From an uncultured Gammaproteobacteria bacterium (GTDB lineage: Bacteria; Pseudomonadota; Gammaproteobacteria; Enterobacterales; Psychrobiaceae), in contig CAKZQF010000007.1 in the NCBI GenBank assembly GCA_937139475.1, positions 1 to 64,000 of the forward strand: 64,000 nt of DNA, in the 5' to 3' direction. Numbering within the stretch: the stretch's first letter is position 1; each line of letters opens with the position of its first letter. This document shows positions 27,520-37,073 of the stretch, in pieces. The position numbers were made by a program, and so were the translations under genes. The notes under the pieces were generated by a model. That model saw only the letters and a list, made by a program, of their open reading frames with translations, was not told the origin of the DNA and ran no database searches.

Positions 27520-27553
27520 GTTACTTTTCTTTGGCGAAGCAAAGAAAAGTAAC
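27520..27553. repeat. Perfect 14-bp hairpin element after acnD
   Basis: GTTACTTTTCTTTG (27520-27533) and CAAAGAAAAGTAAC (27540-27553) form a perfect stem with loop GCGAAG, preceded by TCGCCTTTCTTTTG. I recall this sequence type as a dispersed intergenic hairpin in several proteobacteria. It lies about 75 bases after the acnD stop and could act as a transcription attenuator before prpF or as an mRNA 3'-end stabiliser. Confidence 0.6.
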
Positions 27554-27628
27554 TGGCGTGCACACGACAAAGTCAATTTGTACGCCGCACGCAATAGCAC
27601 GTCAAAACTAATGATGAGCTAACGTAGT

Positions 27629-30220
27629 CTACTGATTGGATTCAAGGAAGTCCTGCGCGAAGCGCTGCAAAACACCACCAGCACTATACACATGAACTTC
27701 TTCAGCCGTATCTAAACGACACTTAGCCGCGATTTCAAAGCTCTCACCATTAGCACGAGTTACTTTAACTGTTAATGCATTACCCGGCGCCGGAGTGCCG
27801 ATAACATCATAAGTTTCAGTACCATCGATACCGTGAGTCTCACGAGTCTCACCGTTAGTAAACTCAAGCGGTAGCACGCCCATACCAACTAAGTTAGTAC
27901 GGTGAATACGCTCAAAGCCTTCAGCTAGAATCACTTCAACACCAGCAAGACGAACACCTTTCGCAGCCCAGTCACGTGATGACCCCTGACCGTAATCTGC
28001 ACCTGCCACAATAATTAATGGCTGACCGCGGTCCATATAGGTTTCAATAGCTTCCCACATGCGTGATTCTTTGCCTTCTGGCTCGATACGAGCAAGTGAA
28101 CCTTGTTTAACTTCACCGTTATCATCACGACACATTTCATTAAGCAGTTTCGGGTTAGCAAATGTTGCACGTTGCGCAGTTAAATGATCGCCACGGTGTG
28201 TTGCGTATGAATTAAAGTCAACTTCTGGCACGCCCATTTTATCAAGGTATGCACCTGCCGCACTGGCCATTTGAATCGCATTAGATGGTGATAAATGATC
28301 GGTGGTAATGTTGTCGCCAAGTACTGCTAATGGACGCATCCCTTTCATGGTACGTTCACCCGCTAGCGCGCCTTCCCAATAAGGAGGACGACGGATATAA
28401 GTACTCATTTCACGCCAATCGTAAAGTGGTTTAATGGTTTCGCCCATTTCAACTTTTACGTTAAACATTGGCTCATAAACCGCTTTAAATTGTTCAGGCT
28501 TAACACTTGCCGCTACAATTGCATCGATTTCTTCATCCGATGGCCAAATATCTTTAAGCGTTACTGGGTTACCATCTTTGTCTGTGCCCAAAGCATCTTG
28601 CTCAATGTCAAAACGCATGGTGCCAGCAATCGCATAGGCAACAACTAATGGTGGTGACGCAAGGAATGCCTGCTTAGCATGTGGATGGATACGACCATCG
28701 AAGTTACGGTTACCTGACAATACGGCAGTTGCGTATAAATCACGGTCGATAATCTCTTGCTGGATCTTTGGATCAAGCGCACCACTCATACCGTTACACG
28801 TAGTACAGGCGAAACCGACGATACCAAAACCAAGCTGCTCAAGTTCTGGCAACAAGCCTGAATCCTTAAGATAAAGCTCTGCAACTTTTGACCCCGGAGC
28901 GAAAGACGATTTAACCCATGGTTTACGGATTAGGCCTAGCTCATTTGCTTTGCGGGCAACTAACCCCGCCGCAACCACGTTGCGCGGATTAGAGGTATTA
29001 GTACAACTGGTAATAGCGGCGATAATTACCGCGCCATCTGGCATTTCGCCCTCAGTCTCAGTCCATTCTTTAGCAATACCACGTTCGCTTAAATCAGACG
29101 TTGGCAAGCGACGGTGTGGGTTTGATGGACCCGCCATGTTACGACCAACACTTGATAAATCAAACGTTAGCACGCGTTCGTATTCAGCAGTTTTTAGATC
29201 ATCAGCCCATAGGCCAGTCTCTTTGGCATATTGCTCAACAAGAGCAACCTGCTCTGGCTCACGTCCGGTAATTTTTAAGTAATCGATAGTTTGCTCATCG
29301 ATATAGAACATACCAGCTGACGCGCCATATTCTGGCGTCATATTAGAAATCGTTGCGCGATCGCCAATACTTAGGTTGGCGGCACCTTCACCGAAGAATT
29401 CAAGATAAGCTGAAACAACTTTTTCGTTACGTAAGAATTCAGTGATTGCTAATACGATGTCGGTTGCAGTAATGCCCGGTTGGCGATTGCCGGTTAGCTC
29501 GACACCAACTATGTTTGGTAGACGCATCATTGATGGACGACCAAGCATAACGGTTTCAGCTTCAAGCCCGCCAACACCCAATGCAATAACACCTAACGCA
29601 TCGACGTGTGGAGTATGAGAATCTGTACCAACACAAGTATCAGGGAATGCCACGCCATCACGCGCCTGGATCACTGGTGACATTTTCTCAAGGTTTATTT
29701 GATGCATAATACCGTTACCGGCAGGAATAACATCAATGTTATCAAAGGCATCTTGACACCAGTTGATAAAATGGAATCTGTCTTCATTACGACGATCTTC
29801 GATCGCACGGTTTTTATCAAAGGCATCAGCCTCAAAACCGCCATGCTCTACTGCCAGACTATGGTCAATAATAAGCTGAGTAGGAACAATAGGGTTTACT
29901 TTTGCCGGATCGCCACCTTGTTCGCTAATTGCATCGCGCAGACCAGCAAGGTCAACTAATGCCGTTTGTCCTAAAATATCATGACAAACAACACGCGCAG
30001 GATACCAAGGAAAATCAAGGTCTTGCTTACGTTCAATCAGTTGCTTTAGGGAATCAGTAAGTGATGCTGGATCACAGCGGCGAACAAGCTGTTCGGCTAA
30101 TACACGAGAAGTGTAAGGAAGTTTAGCATAAGCGCCTGCTTGAATTTCTTCAACAGCAGCACGCGTATCATAATAATCTAGCGTTGTGCCCGCTAGCGGC
30201 TTGCGGTAATTGGTGTTCAT
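27629..30220 (-). CDS. acnD: Fe/S-dependent 2-methylcitrate dehydratase AcnD
   Basis: 863 residues from the ATG at 30220, giving the usual MNTNYRKPLAGT start. It is an aconitase-family enzyme. The three 4Fe-4S cysteines are visible in AITSCTNTSNP and GFACTTCNG, and the swivel domain holds GADYGQGSSRDWAAKG. Together with PrpF it converts 2-methylcitrate towards 2-methylisocitrate, replacing PrpD; the prpF neighbour identifies it as AcnD rather than the TCA aconitase AcnA. It lies 201 bases downstream of prpC with a repeat element in the gap. Confidence 0.94.
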   Translation of the reverse strand: MNTNYRKPLAGTTLDYYDTRAAVEEIQAGAYAKLPYTSRVLAEQLVRRCDPASLTDSLKQLIERKQDLDFPWYPARVVCHDILGQTALVDLAGLRDAISEQGGDPAKVNPIVPTQLIIDHSLAVEHGGFEADAFDKNRAIEDRRNEDRFHFINWCQDAFDNIDVIPAGNGIMHQINLEKMSPVIQARDGVAFPDTCVGTDSHTPHVDALGVIALGVGGLEAETVMLGRPSMMRLPNIVGVELTGNRQPGITATDIVLAITEFLRNEKVVSAYLEFFGEGAANLSIGDRATISNMTPEYGASAGMFYIDEQTIDYLKITGREPEQVALVEQYAKETGLWADDLKTAEYERVLTFDLSSVGRNMAGPSNPHRRLPTSDLSERGIAKEWTETEGEMPDGAVIIAAITSCTNTSNPRNVVAAGLVARKANELGLIRKPWVKSSFAPGSKVAELYLKDSGLLPELEQLGFGIVGFACTTCNGMSGALDPKIQQEIIDRDLYATAVLSGNRNFDGRIHPHAKQAFLASPPLVVAYAIAGTMRFDIEQDALGTDKDGNPVTLKDIWPSDEEIDAIVAASVKPEQFKAVYEPMFNVKVEMGETIKPLYDWREMSTYIRRPPYWEGALAGERTMKGMRPLAVLGDNITTDHLSPSNAIQMASAAGAYLDKMGVPEVDFNSYATHRGDHLTAQRATFANPKLLNEMCRDDNGEVKQGSLARIEPEGKESRMWEAIETYMDRGQPLIIVAGADYGQGSSRDWAAKGVRLAGVEVILAEGFERIHRTNLVGMGVLPLEFTNGETRETHGIDGTETYDVIGTPAPGNALTVKVTRANGESFEIAAKCRLDTAEEVHVYSAGGVLQRFAQDFLESNQ

Positions 30221-30296
30221 ATGTGTGTCCATCAAATGGTTGTCATCCCTTAACAGTGACGATGGGCATCAGCTTAATCTCCGCAAAAGCGCGGTA

Positions 30297-30335
30297 AATA
30301 CATCCCTGTACGCTTGATTTTTCATCCCTGAAAAA
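30297..30335. repeat. Repeat element, copy 2, between prpC and acnD
   Basis: AATACATCCCTGTACGCT (30297-30314) is identical to 27269-27286 and is followed by the hairpin TTTTTCA-TCCC-TGAAAAA (30318-30335). It lies about 80 bases upstream of the acnD start codon, a position matching that of copy 1 relative to prpF. Confidence 0.65.
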
Positions 30336-30421
30336 TATCTTTTGCTACAAGTAAGCTGACCCCCTCATTCTGCTGCCAAGGCCCCTCACCACCTATTCAC
30401 AGGTGGTGGAGGTGGAAGGAA

Positions 30422-31546
30422 TTAGCGTTCGCTAATTGGGCCAACTTTACGTGGCTCAGCGCCTGTGTAGTCTGCACTTGGGCGGATAATACGATTGTTA
30501 GCACGTTGCTCCATTACGTGTGCAGCCCAGCCCGTTAGACGTGAACACACGAAAATTGGTGTGAACAGTTTGGTTGGAATGCCCATGTAGTTGTATGTAG
30601 ACGCATGGAAGAAGTCAGCATTACAGAACAGTTTCTTGGTATCCCACATGAACTCCTCACAAGCTACCGAGATGTCATAAAGTGATGTATCACCATTTTC
30701 AGCGGCTAGTTTTTCTGACCATGCTTTGATGATCACGTTACGTGGATCAGATGTACGGTAGATTGCATGACCAAAGCCCATGATTTTCTCTTTACGCTCA
30801 AGCATGCCAGCCATTTGTTCTTTCGCGTCGCTAGGAGATTTAAAGCGCTCAATCATATCCATCGCAGCTTCGTTTGCACCACCATGTAGTGGACCGCGTA
30901 ATGTACCAATAGCACCAGTGATACAAGAGTACATATCAGATAGTGTTGAAGCACAAACACGTGCAGTAAATGTTGAAGCGTTAAACTCATGCTCTGCGTA
31001 TAAGATTAATGATACGTCCATTACGCGGCGATGTTGCTCGCTTGGTGTTGTGCCGTTAAGCAAACGCAAGAAGTGGCCACCTAGTGACTCTTCATCAGAA
31101 GTACAATCAATTTCCACACCTTCGTGTGAGAATTTGTACCAGTAACACATGATTGCCGGGAACGCAGCAAGTAAGCGGTTAGCCGCTTGTTGTTGTTCGC
31201 TAAAATCGTTCTCTGGCTCAACATTACCCAGGAAAGAACAACCTGTACGCATAACATCCATTGGATGTGCGTCTTTAGGAATAAGCTTTAACACTTCTTT
31301 AAGTGCTTGTGGTAAATCACGCATTTGATTTAGCGTTGCTTTGTATTCAGCCAGCTGTCCTACGTTTGGTAATTCACCGTTAAATAGCAAGTAAGCAACT
31401 TCTTCAAACGTTGCGTTATCTGCTAGATCTGACACGTCATAACCGCAATAAGTTAGACCTGAACCTGATTTACCAACTGTACATAAACTTGTTTCACCTG
31501 CGCTTTGACCGCGTAGCCCTGCGCCACCAATTTTCTTTTCTGCCAT
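30422..31546 (-). CDS. prpC: 2-methylcitrate synthase PrpC
   Basis: 374 residues, citrate-synthase fold of the short methylcitrate synthase type. Catalytic motifs are GPLHGGANEAAM and GFGHAIYRTSDPR, with the first histidine in AEHEFNASTF. It condenses propionyl-CoA with oxaloacetate to 2-methylcitrate. GAGGAAATAGTC precedes the start codon. It follows prpB after a 171-base gap occupied by a long inverted repeat. Confidence 0.95.
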   Translation of the reverse strand: MAEKKIGGAGLRGQSAGETSLCTVGKSGSGLTYCGYDVSDLADNATFEEVAYLLFNGELPNVGQLAEYKATLNQMRDLPQALKEVLKLIPKDAHPMDVMRTGCSFLGNVEPENDFSEQQQAANRLLAAFPAIMCYWYKFSHEGVEIDCTSDEESLGGHFLRLLNGTTPSEQHRRVMDVSLILYAEHEFNASTFTARVCASTLSDMYSCITGAIGTLRGPLHGGANEAAMDMIERFKSPSDAKEQMAGMLERKEKIMGFGHAIYRTSDPRNVIIKAWSEKLAAENGDTSLYDISVACEEFMWDTKKLFCNADFFHASTYNYMGIPTKLFTPIFVCSRLTGWAAHVMEQRANNRIIRPSADYTGAEPRKVGPISER

Positions 31547-31599
31547 GACTATTTCCTCAATTTCAATTATTTATTATCTTTTCATTAAAAGTATTCTAA

Positions 31600-31721
31600 A
31601 TAGAAGTTCATTCTTCGCCGATAGTTAGCTTAGATTCTAGGAGAAAGCGCGGAGTTTATGACCATAAATGAGCACTTTCGACGCCGAAGCTTAGCTAACT
31701 AGCAAGAAGATAGACTTCTAT
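31600..31721. repeat. Long imperfect inverted repeat between prpB and prpC
   Basis: The outer arms begin ATAGAAGT (31600-31607) and end ACTTCTAT (31714-31721). A second matching block, TAGTTAGCT, pairs with AGCTAACTA further in, and a small hairpin TTTATG-AC-CATAAA lies at the centre with GCGCGGAG before it. The arms are about 30-40 bases with several mismatches. The element overlaps the last 4 bases of prpB. It is probably a mobile or REP-like intergenic element, or an RNA processing/stability structure between prpB and prpC. Confidence 0.6.
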
Positions 31722-32596
31722 AGATTTTTACCTTGTGAGAACAGACTATCTAGTTTTTGTTCGTAATCGTGGTAACCAAGGTAGTCGTATAAATCCATGC
31801 GCGTTTGCATTGTGTCAACTACGGCTTTTTGGTCGCCTTCAGTTAAGATTGAACGGTAAACATTTTCTGCTGCTTTGTTCATTGCACGGAATGCTGATAG
31901 TGGGTAAAGCACCATTGCTGCGCCCCACTCACCAAGTTGCTCTTTATTCCATAGCTCTGTTTGACCAAACTCAGTAATGTTTGCCAAAATTGGTACATCA
32001 AGTGCTTCACTAAATGCACGGTAATGTTCTTCAGTTTTAACCGCTTCCGCGAAAATGCCATCAGCACCTGCTGCAACATAGGCCTTAGCACGTTCGATTG
32101 CCGCTTCCAGCCCTTCTTGAGCGAATGAATCAGTACGTGCCATGATGAAGAAATCAGGGTCAGTACGTGCATCAACAGCCGCTTTAATACGATCAACCAT
32201 TTCTTCAGTTGATACGATTTCTTTGTTTGGGCGGTGACCACAGCGTTTCTGCGCTACTTGGTCTTCCATATGTACTGCTGCTGCGCCTGCTTTTTCCATA
32301 TCGCGTACGGTTTTAGCAATGTTAAATGCACCACCCCAACCTGTGTCGATATCAACAAGTAATGGTAAATCACACGCACTAGTAATACGTTGTACGTCAA
32401 CTAATACGTCATTTAGCGAGGTCATCCCCAAGTCAGGAAGACCGTAAGATGCATTGGCTACGCCGCCGCCTGATAAGTAAATTGCCTGATGACCAATTTG
32501 TTTGGCCATCATTGCGCTATACGCGTTAATGGTGCCTACAATTTGAAGTGGTTGGTTGTCGGCTAAAGCCTGACGAAATTTCTTACCTGCGCTCAT
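31718..32596 (-). CDS. prpB: 2-methylisocitrate lyase PrpB
   Basis: 292 residues of the isocitrate lyase/PEP mutase family. The catalytic loop KRCGH is at residues 117-121 and the metal-binding VDIDTGWGG near 81-89. It splits 2-methylisocitrate into pyruvate and succinate, the last step of the methylcitrate cycle. AGGACATAGCG precedes the start. It is the first enzyme gene of the operon, 25 bases after gntR. Confidence 0.95.
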   Translation of the reverse strand: MSAGKKFRQALADNQPLQIVGTINAYSAMMAKQIGHQAIYLSGGGVANASYGLPDLGMTSLNDVLVDVQRITSACDLPLLVDIDTGWGGAFNIAKTVRDMEKAGAAAVHMEDQVAQKRCGHRPNKEIVSTEEMVDRIKAAVDARTDPDFFIMARTDSFAQEGLEAAIERAKAYVAAGADGIFAEAVKTEEHYRAFSEALDVPILANITEFGQTELWNKEQLGEWGAAMVLYPLSAFRAMNKAAENVYRSILTEGDQKAVVDTMQTRMDLYDYLGYHDYEQKLDSLFSQGKNL

Positions 32597-32621
32597 CGCT
32601 ATGTCCTCTGTCTATTCTATT

Positions 32622-33281
32622 TTATTTAATTAATTTGCTTTCAATATTACGTTTGGAATACATGATATGACGACGCATTAGCATTTCTGCCAGCTCCTCA
32701 TCACGGTTACAAATCGCTTGTACAATATGTTTATGTTCATCAAAGGCCGTTGTAACCCGTGGCCCAGCCATACCTAACTGCACGCGATACATTCGCACCA
32801 AATGGTAGATTCCATTGATCAACATTGATATTAAGTGGTTGTTTTTACTACCTAAGATAATTCTATAGTGAAAATCGACATCACCAGCTTCCTGATAATA
32901 GCTACCATCTGCTTGAACCGTATCAAAATGACTATTAAGTAGTTTCTGTAAGTCAGCGATCTCTTCATCAGTCATGTTTTTAGCGGCTAAGCGCGCTGCC
33001 ATCCCTTCAAGAGACTCACGGATTTGATAAAGTTCGACTAGCCCCTCAGGTGACAATGACACCACACGTGCACCAACATTAGCCTTACGTTCAACCAAAC
33101 TGCTTGATTCCAAGCGGTTAATCGCCTCACGCACTATAGCGCGGCTAACACTATATTTTGTCGACAACTCAGTTTCACTGAGTTTCGTTCCAGCTGCAAT
33201 AACCCCCTCAACAATATCCTTTCGCAATTGAAAAAACGTTTTATCTGCTGCTGTAACGGGCTGTTCGGTAAATGGCGACAT
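32622..33281 (-). CDS. GntR-family (FadR/FCD subfamily) regulator of the prp operon
   Basis: 219 residues from the ATG at 33281. The N-terminal winged helix (about 10-75) contains KLSETELSTKYSVSRAIVREAINRLE and the C-terminal FCD all-helical ligand domain contains the metal-binding D-x-x-x-H pattern (VDFHYRI). It is co-directional and 25 bases upstream of prpB, so it probably represses or activates the propionate operon in response to a methylcitrate-cycle intermediate. Two FadR-type palindromes lie just upstream (33310-33321 and 33363-33374), consistent with autoregulation. Confidence 0.9.
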   Translation of the reverse strand: MSPFTEQPVTAADKTFFQLRKDIVEGVIAAGTKLSETELSTKYSVSRAIVREAINRLESSSLVERKANVGARVVSLSPEGLVELYQIRESLEGMAARLAAKNMTDEEIADLQKLLNSHFDTVQADGSYYQEAGDVDFHYRIILGSKNNHLISMLINGIYHLVRMYRVQLGMAGPRVTTAFDEHKHIVQAICNRDEELAEMLMRRHIMYSKRNIESKLIK

Positions 33282-33309
33282 AGTAAATGTGATGCACTTC
33301 AAAATTTAA

Positions 33310-33321
33310 ACTGTCGACAAT
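33310..33321. promoter_or_regulatory. GntR operator, proximal site
   Basis: ACTGTCGACAAT differs by one base from the perfect palindrome at 33363-33374 and lies 29-40 bases upstream of the gntR start. It fits the GT-N2-3-AC core of FadR-type operators. Confidence 0.65.
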
Positions 33322-33362
33322 ATAACCCTATTTAGATCCTTTGGTCAATAAAAAACGGTAAA

Positions 33363-33374
33363 ATTGTCGACAAT
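33363..33374. promoter_or_regulatory. GntR operator, distal site
   Basis: ATTGTCGACAAT is a perfect 12-bp palindrome of the FadR/VanR-type GntR operator class, 53 bases from the proximal copy (about five helical turns), so two bound dimers could lie on one face of the DNA. It lies between gntR and the divergent U32 gene. Confidence 0.7.
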
Positions 33375-33551
33375 CTAGCTAGCCATTAGTCTTATATGAA
33401 GGAGCGGTGGCTTTAATTTGGAATAATTAAAATTTTAGTGGTTTCCTAATACGGGAATTAAAACATTTCGTCCAAGCAGCACATCAATTATTCGCAATGA
33501 ACCGTGGATAAAGGTAAAATCCCCGCTCAAAATTTTATGTGAGTAGATGTG

Positions 33552-35810
33552 ATGAGTAAGAAGTTAGAGTTATTAGCCCCAGGTGGTGATGTTGAAGCGA
33601 TCAAAGCAGCAATTGTTGCTGGTGCCAACGCCGTGTATTGTGGGCTGGATATGTTTAATGCACGTAATCGCGCGGCGAATCTATCCTTTGATGACTTAAA
33701 TGGTATTTTACGCCTGGCACATAAATTTGAATGTGAAGTATTTCTAACCCTCAATGTCGTGTTGCTTGAGCATGAAATTGCTGGGATGTTTAAACTACTT
33801 AACAAGCTAGTAAATACCACACTAGATGGCATTATCGTGCAAGATTTGGCGATGTTTAACTTAGTTAAAAAGTACTTCCCAACCCTTGATATTCACGCAT
33901 CAACTCAGCTTACTACTCATAACGAAGGCCAAGTTCACTTCTTATCTAAAGCCGGCGCTTCTCGCCTAAACCTATCACGCGAGTTAAACCTTGGTGAAAT
34001 AAAGCATCTCACCAAACTTGCCAATGATAACGGCATGCTCAGCGAAGTATTTGTGCATGGGTCATTGTGTATTGCCTTCTCTGGTCAGTGTTACTCAAGC
34101 TCAGTGAGTGTTGGTAACTCGGGGAACCGTGGCCGTTGCTCGCAAGCTTGTCGCGATGAATATGAGGTAACCAATGCCGGCAATCGCTTCCCACTTAACT
34201 TAAAAGACAATTCGGCTTATTTCGACTTGCCAGAATTAGTGGACGCAGGCGTTGACTCACTTAAAATTGAAGGGCGAATTAAAGGCGCGCATTATGTTTA
34301 TACCGTCGTTGATAGTTGGCGTAAACAGATGGATACCTTCATCGATACAGGCAAGCTACTAGATGATGACTCCAACTTATATAAGGTGTTTAACCGGGAT
34401 TTCACCAACTCTTTTTTGAAAGGTAATCTAACTAAAGACATGTTTATCGACAATCCACGTGATAATGCCGTTAAACATGCGGTCGCATCAAACGATGCAA
34501 TCTCAGTGGTCCAAATTGAAGATGCCAAAACTGAGCTTTATCACGCTAAAAATGCCTTAGGGGATGAACTTGCCGCCAAAATTGAGTTTTTAAACATCGA
34601 CAAGCAATCACTAGCCATTGCCTTTACCGGCCAAGAAGGTGAACAGCTTGCGATTAACCTAACGATCAATGCCGGCACAGATGAAGAGCAATGCTTGGTC
34701 GCCAAGTCGAGCAGCACCTTAATTAAGGCCGCTAAACCAAACATGGATATTGTTGAGCTCGAAAAACGCTTTAGAAGCTTTAACAATGCAAAGTATATTA
34801 TTAGTGGTTTTGACTTTACCGCCCTTGATCAAAGCCTAAGCTTGCCATTTAAAGAAATTACCTTAATAAAAGCTGAGGCAGCGCGTTTGCTTAATGATGG
34901 TAAAGCAGTTATTGCCCCAGTTGACTTGCCGAAACTGGTAAAGCACCCAAAAGTTGAAGATTCACCAAAGCTATCTTTATTAATCAGCGATATAAAAGAC
35001 CTACCGCTCTGTGATGTAACTAACGCTGACATCTACTTCAAACTGCCTGAAAGCTTTAAAAAGAATGACAAAAAATACATTAAGATTTTCCAGCAAAATC
35101 CACGCTTAATCCCTTGGTTCCCAGCGGTACTGATTGGTAAGGATTATATTGAAGCGGTTAAGGTATTAGAGCAAGTTAAACCTGAACGCATCGTGTCAAA
35201 CAACACTGGTGTTGCCTTTAAAGCGTTTGAAATGGGAATTGAATGGATCGCAGGGCCGTTTTTAAACACCACTAATTCATACGCCTTAAAAACGCTACAA
35301 GAAGAACTTAACTGTGCGGGTGCGTTTATTTCAAATGAAATTAACCGTGGGCAAATTAGACACATCGCCCGACCAAAGAATTTCAAGTTACTCTATAGCA
35401 TCTATCATCCAATTTTGATGATGACCTCTCGTCAATGTTTCTTCCAGCAAACCGTTGGCTGTAACAAACCAGCGATTGAGGATGGTTGTATGCTCAAATG
35501 TGAAAAAGCGACCACTATCACCAATGTTAAAGGTATATCCTTTGCAGTTGATAAGCAAAAAGGCGGTTACCCAAGCATATACAATGACGAACAGTTCTTA
35601 AATGTTGATGCGGTAGACGATTTATCTAACCTGTTTGACGAGTTCTTTATCGACCTAACCAATATCGGGGCAGGCTCTAAAGAAGAACAGGACAAAGTGG
35701 AGCTAATCAAGCATTTTGAAGCACTACTTAATGGCGGCGAGAGCGCCAAGGCTGAATTAAATCGCCTAGTGACAGTATCAACCAATGCGCAGTACGCGCA
35801 AGGGCTGTAG
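33552..35810 (+). CDS. U32-family protein (RlhA/peptidase U32-like)
   Basis: 752 residues from the ATG at 33552 (a GTG lies one codon earlier). The N-terminal U32 TIM-barrel begins LELLAPGGDVEAIKAAI and YCGLDMFNARNRA. The cysteine-containing signature QCYSSSVSVGNSGNRGRCSQAC is near residues 180-200. U32 proteins act in RNA hydroxylation (RlhA, 23S rRNA C2501), ubiquinone hydroxylation partners or poorly defined proteolysis. The overall match here is to the long RlhA-like branch. The C-terminal third holds a further cysteine group (QCFFQQTVGC, GCMLKC) that could bind a cluster. Function within the family is not settled. Confidence 0.8.
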   Translation: MSKKLELLAPGGDVEAIKAAIVAGANAVYCGLDMFNARNRAANLSFDDLNGILRLAHKFECEVFLTLNVVLLEHEIAGMFKLLNKLVNTTLDGIIVQDLAMFNLVKKYFPTLDIHASTQLTTHNEGQVHFLSKAGASRLNLSRELNLGEIKHLTKLANDNGMLSEVFVHGSLCIAFSGQCYSSSVSVGNSGNRGRCSQACRDEYEVTNAGNRFPLNLKDNSAYFDLPELVDAGVDSLKIEGRIKGAHYVYTVVDSWRKQMDTFIDTGKLLDDDSNLYKVFNRDFTNSFLKGNLTKDMFIDNPRDNAVKHAVASNDAISVVQIEDAKTELYHAKNALGDELAAKIEFLNIDKQSLAIAFTGQEGEQLAINLTINAGTDEEQCLVAKSSSTLIKAAKPNMDIVELEKRFRSFNNAKYIISGFDFTALDQSLSLPFKEITLIKAEAARLLNDGKAVIAPVDLPKLVKHPKVEDSPKLSLLISDIKDLPLCDVTNADIYFKLPESFKKNDKKYIKIFQQNPRLIPWFPAVLIGKDYIEAVKVLEQVKPERIVSNNTGVAFKAFEMGIEWIAGPFLNTTNSYALKTLQEELNCAGAFISNEINRGQIRHIARPKNFKLLYSIYHPILMMTSRQCFFQQTVGCNKPAIEDGCMLKCEKATTITNVKGISFAVDKQKGGYPSIYNDEQFLNVDAVDDLSNLFDEFFIDLTNIGAGSKEEQDKVELIKHFEALLNGGESAKAELNRLVTVSTNAQYAQGL

Positions 35811-35814
35811 GCAA

Positions 35815-36174
35815 ATGACAGTGTCAGCTATCTGTACTCAAAACGCCGAGCATTATACTTGGGGCGATAATTGTGATGGCTGGCATTTAGTGAAAACGCC
35901 GCAACTTAGTGTGATCCAAGAGCGTATGCCCTCTGGGACGCATGAAGCCAAGCACTTTCATCACCATGCCGAGCAATTCTTTTATGTCCTAGAAGGTATT
36001 GCAACCATGCGATGTGGTGAGCAATCGTTTGAGCTAGGTCCAAATCAGGGCATTCATATTCCAGCAGGTAAATTGCACCAACTGGCCAATTGCCATGATC
36101 AGGTATTAATTTTCACTGTGACATCAACCCCGCCAAGTCACGGCGATAGAGTGAATGCTACCGCTAGCAGCTAA
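35815..36174 (+). CDS. Small cupin-domain protein
   Basis: 119 residues from the ATG at 35815, 4 bases after the U32 gene stop. One cupin barrel with the metal-binding pattern H-x-x-x-H-x-H-H-H-x3-E (HEAKHFHHHAEQ) and a second-motif histidine (HIPAGKLHQ). It probably binds a divalent metal and may be an enzyme or a small-molecule sensor; the substrate is unknown. The tight spacing suggests co-transcription with the U32 gene. Its end overlaps the convergent SGNH hydrolase gene by 11 bases. Confidence 0.78.
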   Translation: MTVSAICTQNAEHYTWGDNCDGWHLVKTPQLSVIQERMPSGTHEAKHFHHHAEQFFYVLEGIATMRCGEQSFELGPNQGIHIPAGKLHQLANCHDQVLIFTVTSTPPSHGDRVNATASS

Positions 36175-36997
36175 GGTATGGCGTGATCAGCTTATTCCAT
36201 TGCAAATAAGCTGGTCCGTTTAGGTGTAAATCATCAAAGGTATATTGCTGCATTAACAGTCCACCTTCGCTTAACACCTGATTAATATCGATAAAGGTTG
36301 TGTCGTTGTCTTGGCACCAGCGTGCTAATGTTTGATTGAACTTAACTATTGTTGGATTTAAATCACTTAAGCGCTCACCTACAAATAGCGTTGATTGCAC
36401 CAGCACCTCAATACCTTGCGATTGCAATGTTTTTACAATCTCGATATAACGAGAAACAACGCCATCAAATGCAAAACCGAAACTCAAATCATTAATGCCC
36501 GCCATAAAAAACACTTGTTTGGGTTTAGCATTAATTACCCCATCCAAGCGCTGCAGCATGCCTTGGGTTACATCGCCACTGATACCACGGTTTATCACTT
36601 TAATGCCTGGCATTAACTCATGCCAATGCGCCCACTCAGTTATCGAATCGCCCAGCATCGCCACATCAGCTTGATAGTTGGAATTGATATGAAAACTCTT
36701 TCCGCTGCAATATTTACTAAGCGTACTGCCGGTTTGTAATACCGATAACTTATTGCACAACGTCTCTAACAACTCGGCCGGAGGGGTATTAAGGCTCAGT
36801 TGATTTTTTACGTCTTTTGCCAGGTGCAGATAGAATGCTGCTTCAATATTCGTGTTTTCTTGGCTTGCTTGTGCCACCAGTTCGTTAAATAGCGTATGCA
36901 AGGATCCGCTATCAAGTGTGTTAACCAGCTCGAGTAAATCCAGCGGTTTAGCTGCGGCTATTTGAGAAAGAGTTTGATTTAAAAGCGATGAGGTCAT
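36164..36997 (-). CDS. SGNH/GDSL-type hydrolase with N-terminal helical extension
   Basis: 277 residues. The SGNH catalytic blocks occupy the C-terminal part: block I MLGDSITEW (S118), block II glycine in RGISGD, block III GINDL and block V D-x-x-H in FDDLHLNG. The first 100 residues are helical and not part of the usual fold. No signal peptide is evident, so it is probably cytoplasmic. The family includes esterases, thioesterases and carbohydrate deacetylases; the substrate is unknown. It is convergent with the cupin gene, overlapping by 11 bases. Confidence 0.83.
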   Translation of the reverse strand: MTSSLLNQTLSQIAAAKPLDLLELVNTLDSGSLHTLFNELVAQASQENTNIEAAFYLHLAKDVKNQLSLNTPPAELLETLCNKLSVLQTGSTLSKYCSGKSFHINSNYQADVAMLGDSITEWAHWHELMPGIKVINRGISGDVTQGMLQRLDGVINAKPKQVFFMAGINDLSFGFAFDGVVSRYIEIVKTLQSQGIEVLVQSTLFVGERLSDLNPTIVKFNQTLARWCQDNDTTFIDINQVLSEGGLLMQQYTFDDLHLNGPAYLQWNKLITPYLSC

Positions 36998-37073
36998 GAC
37001 AAGTCCTGATAGTGGTATAACAACTACAACCTGTTATACCATCATACCTACAGATAAAACAACCTTCACTTGA

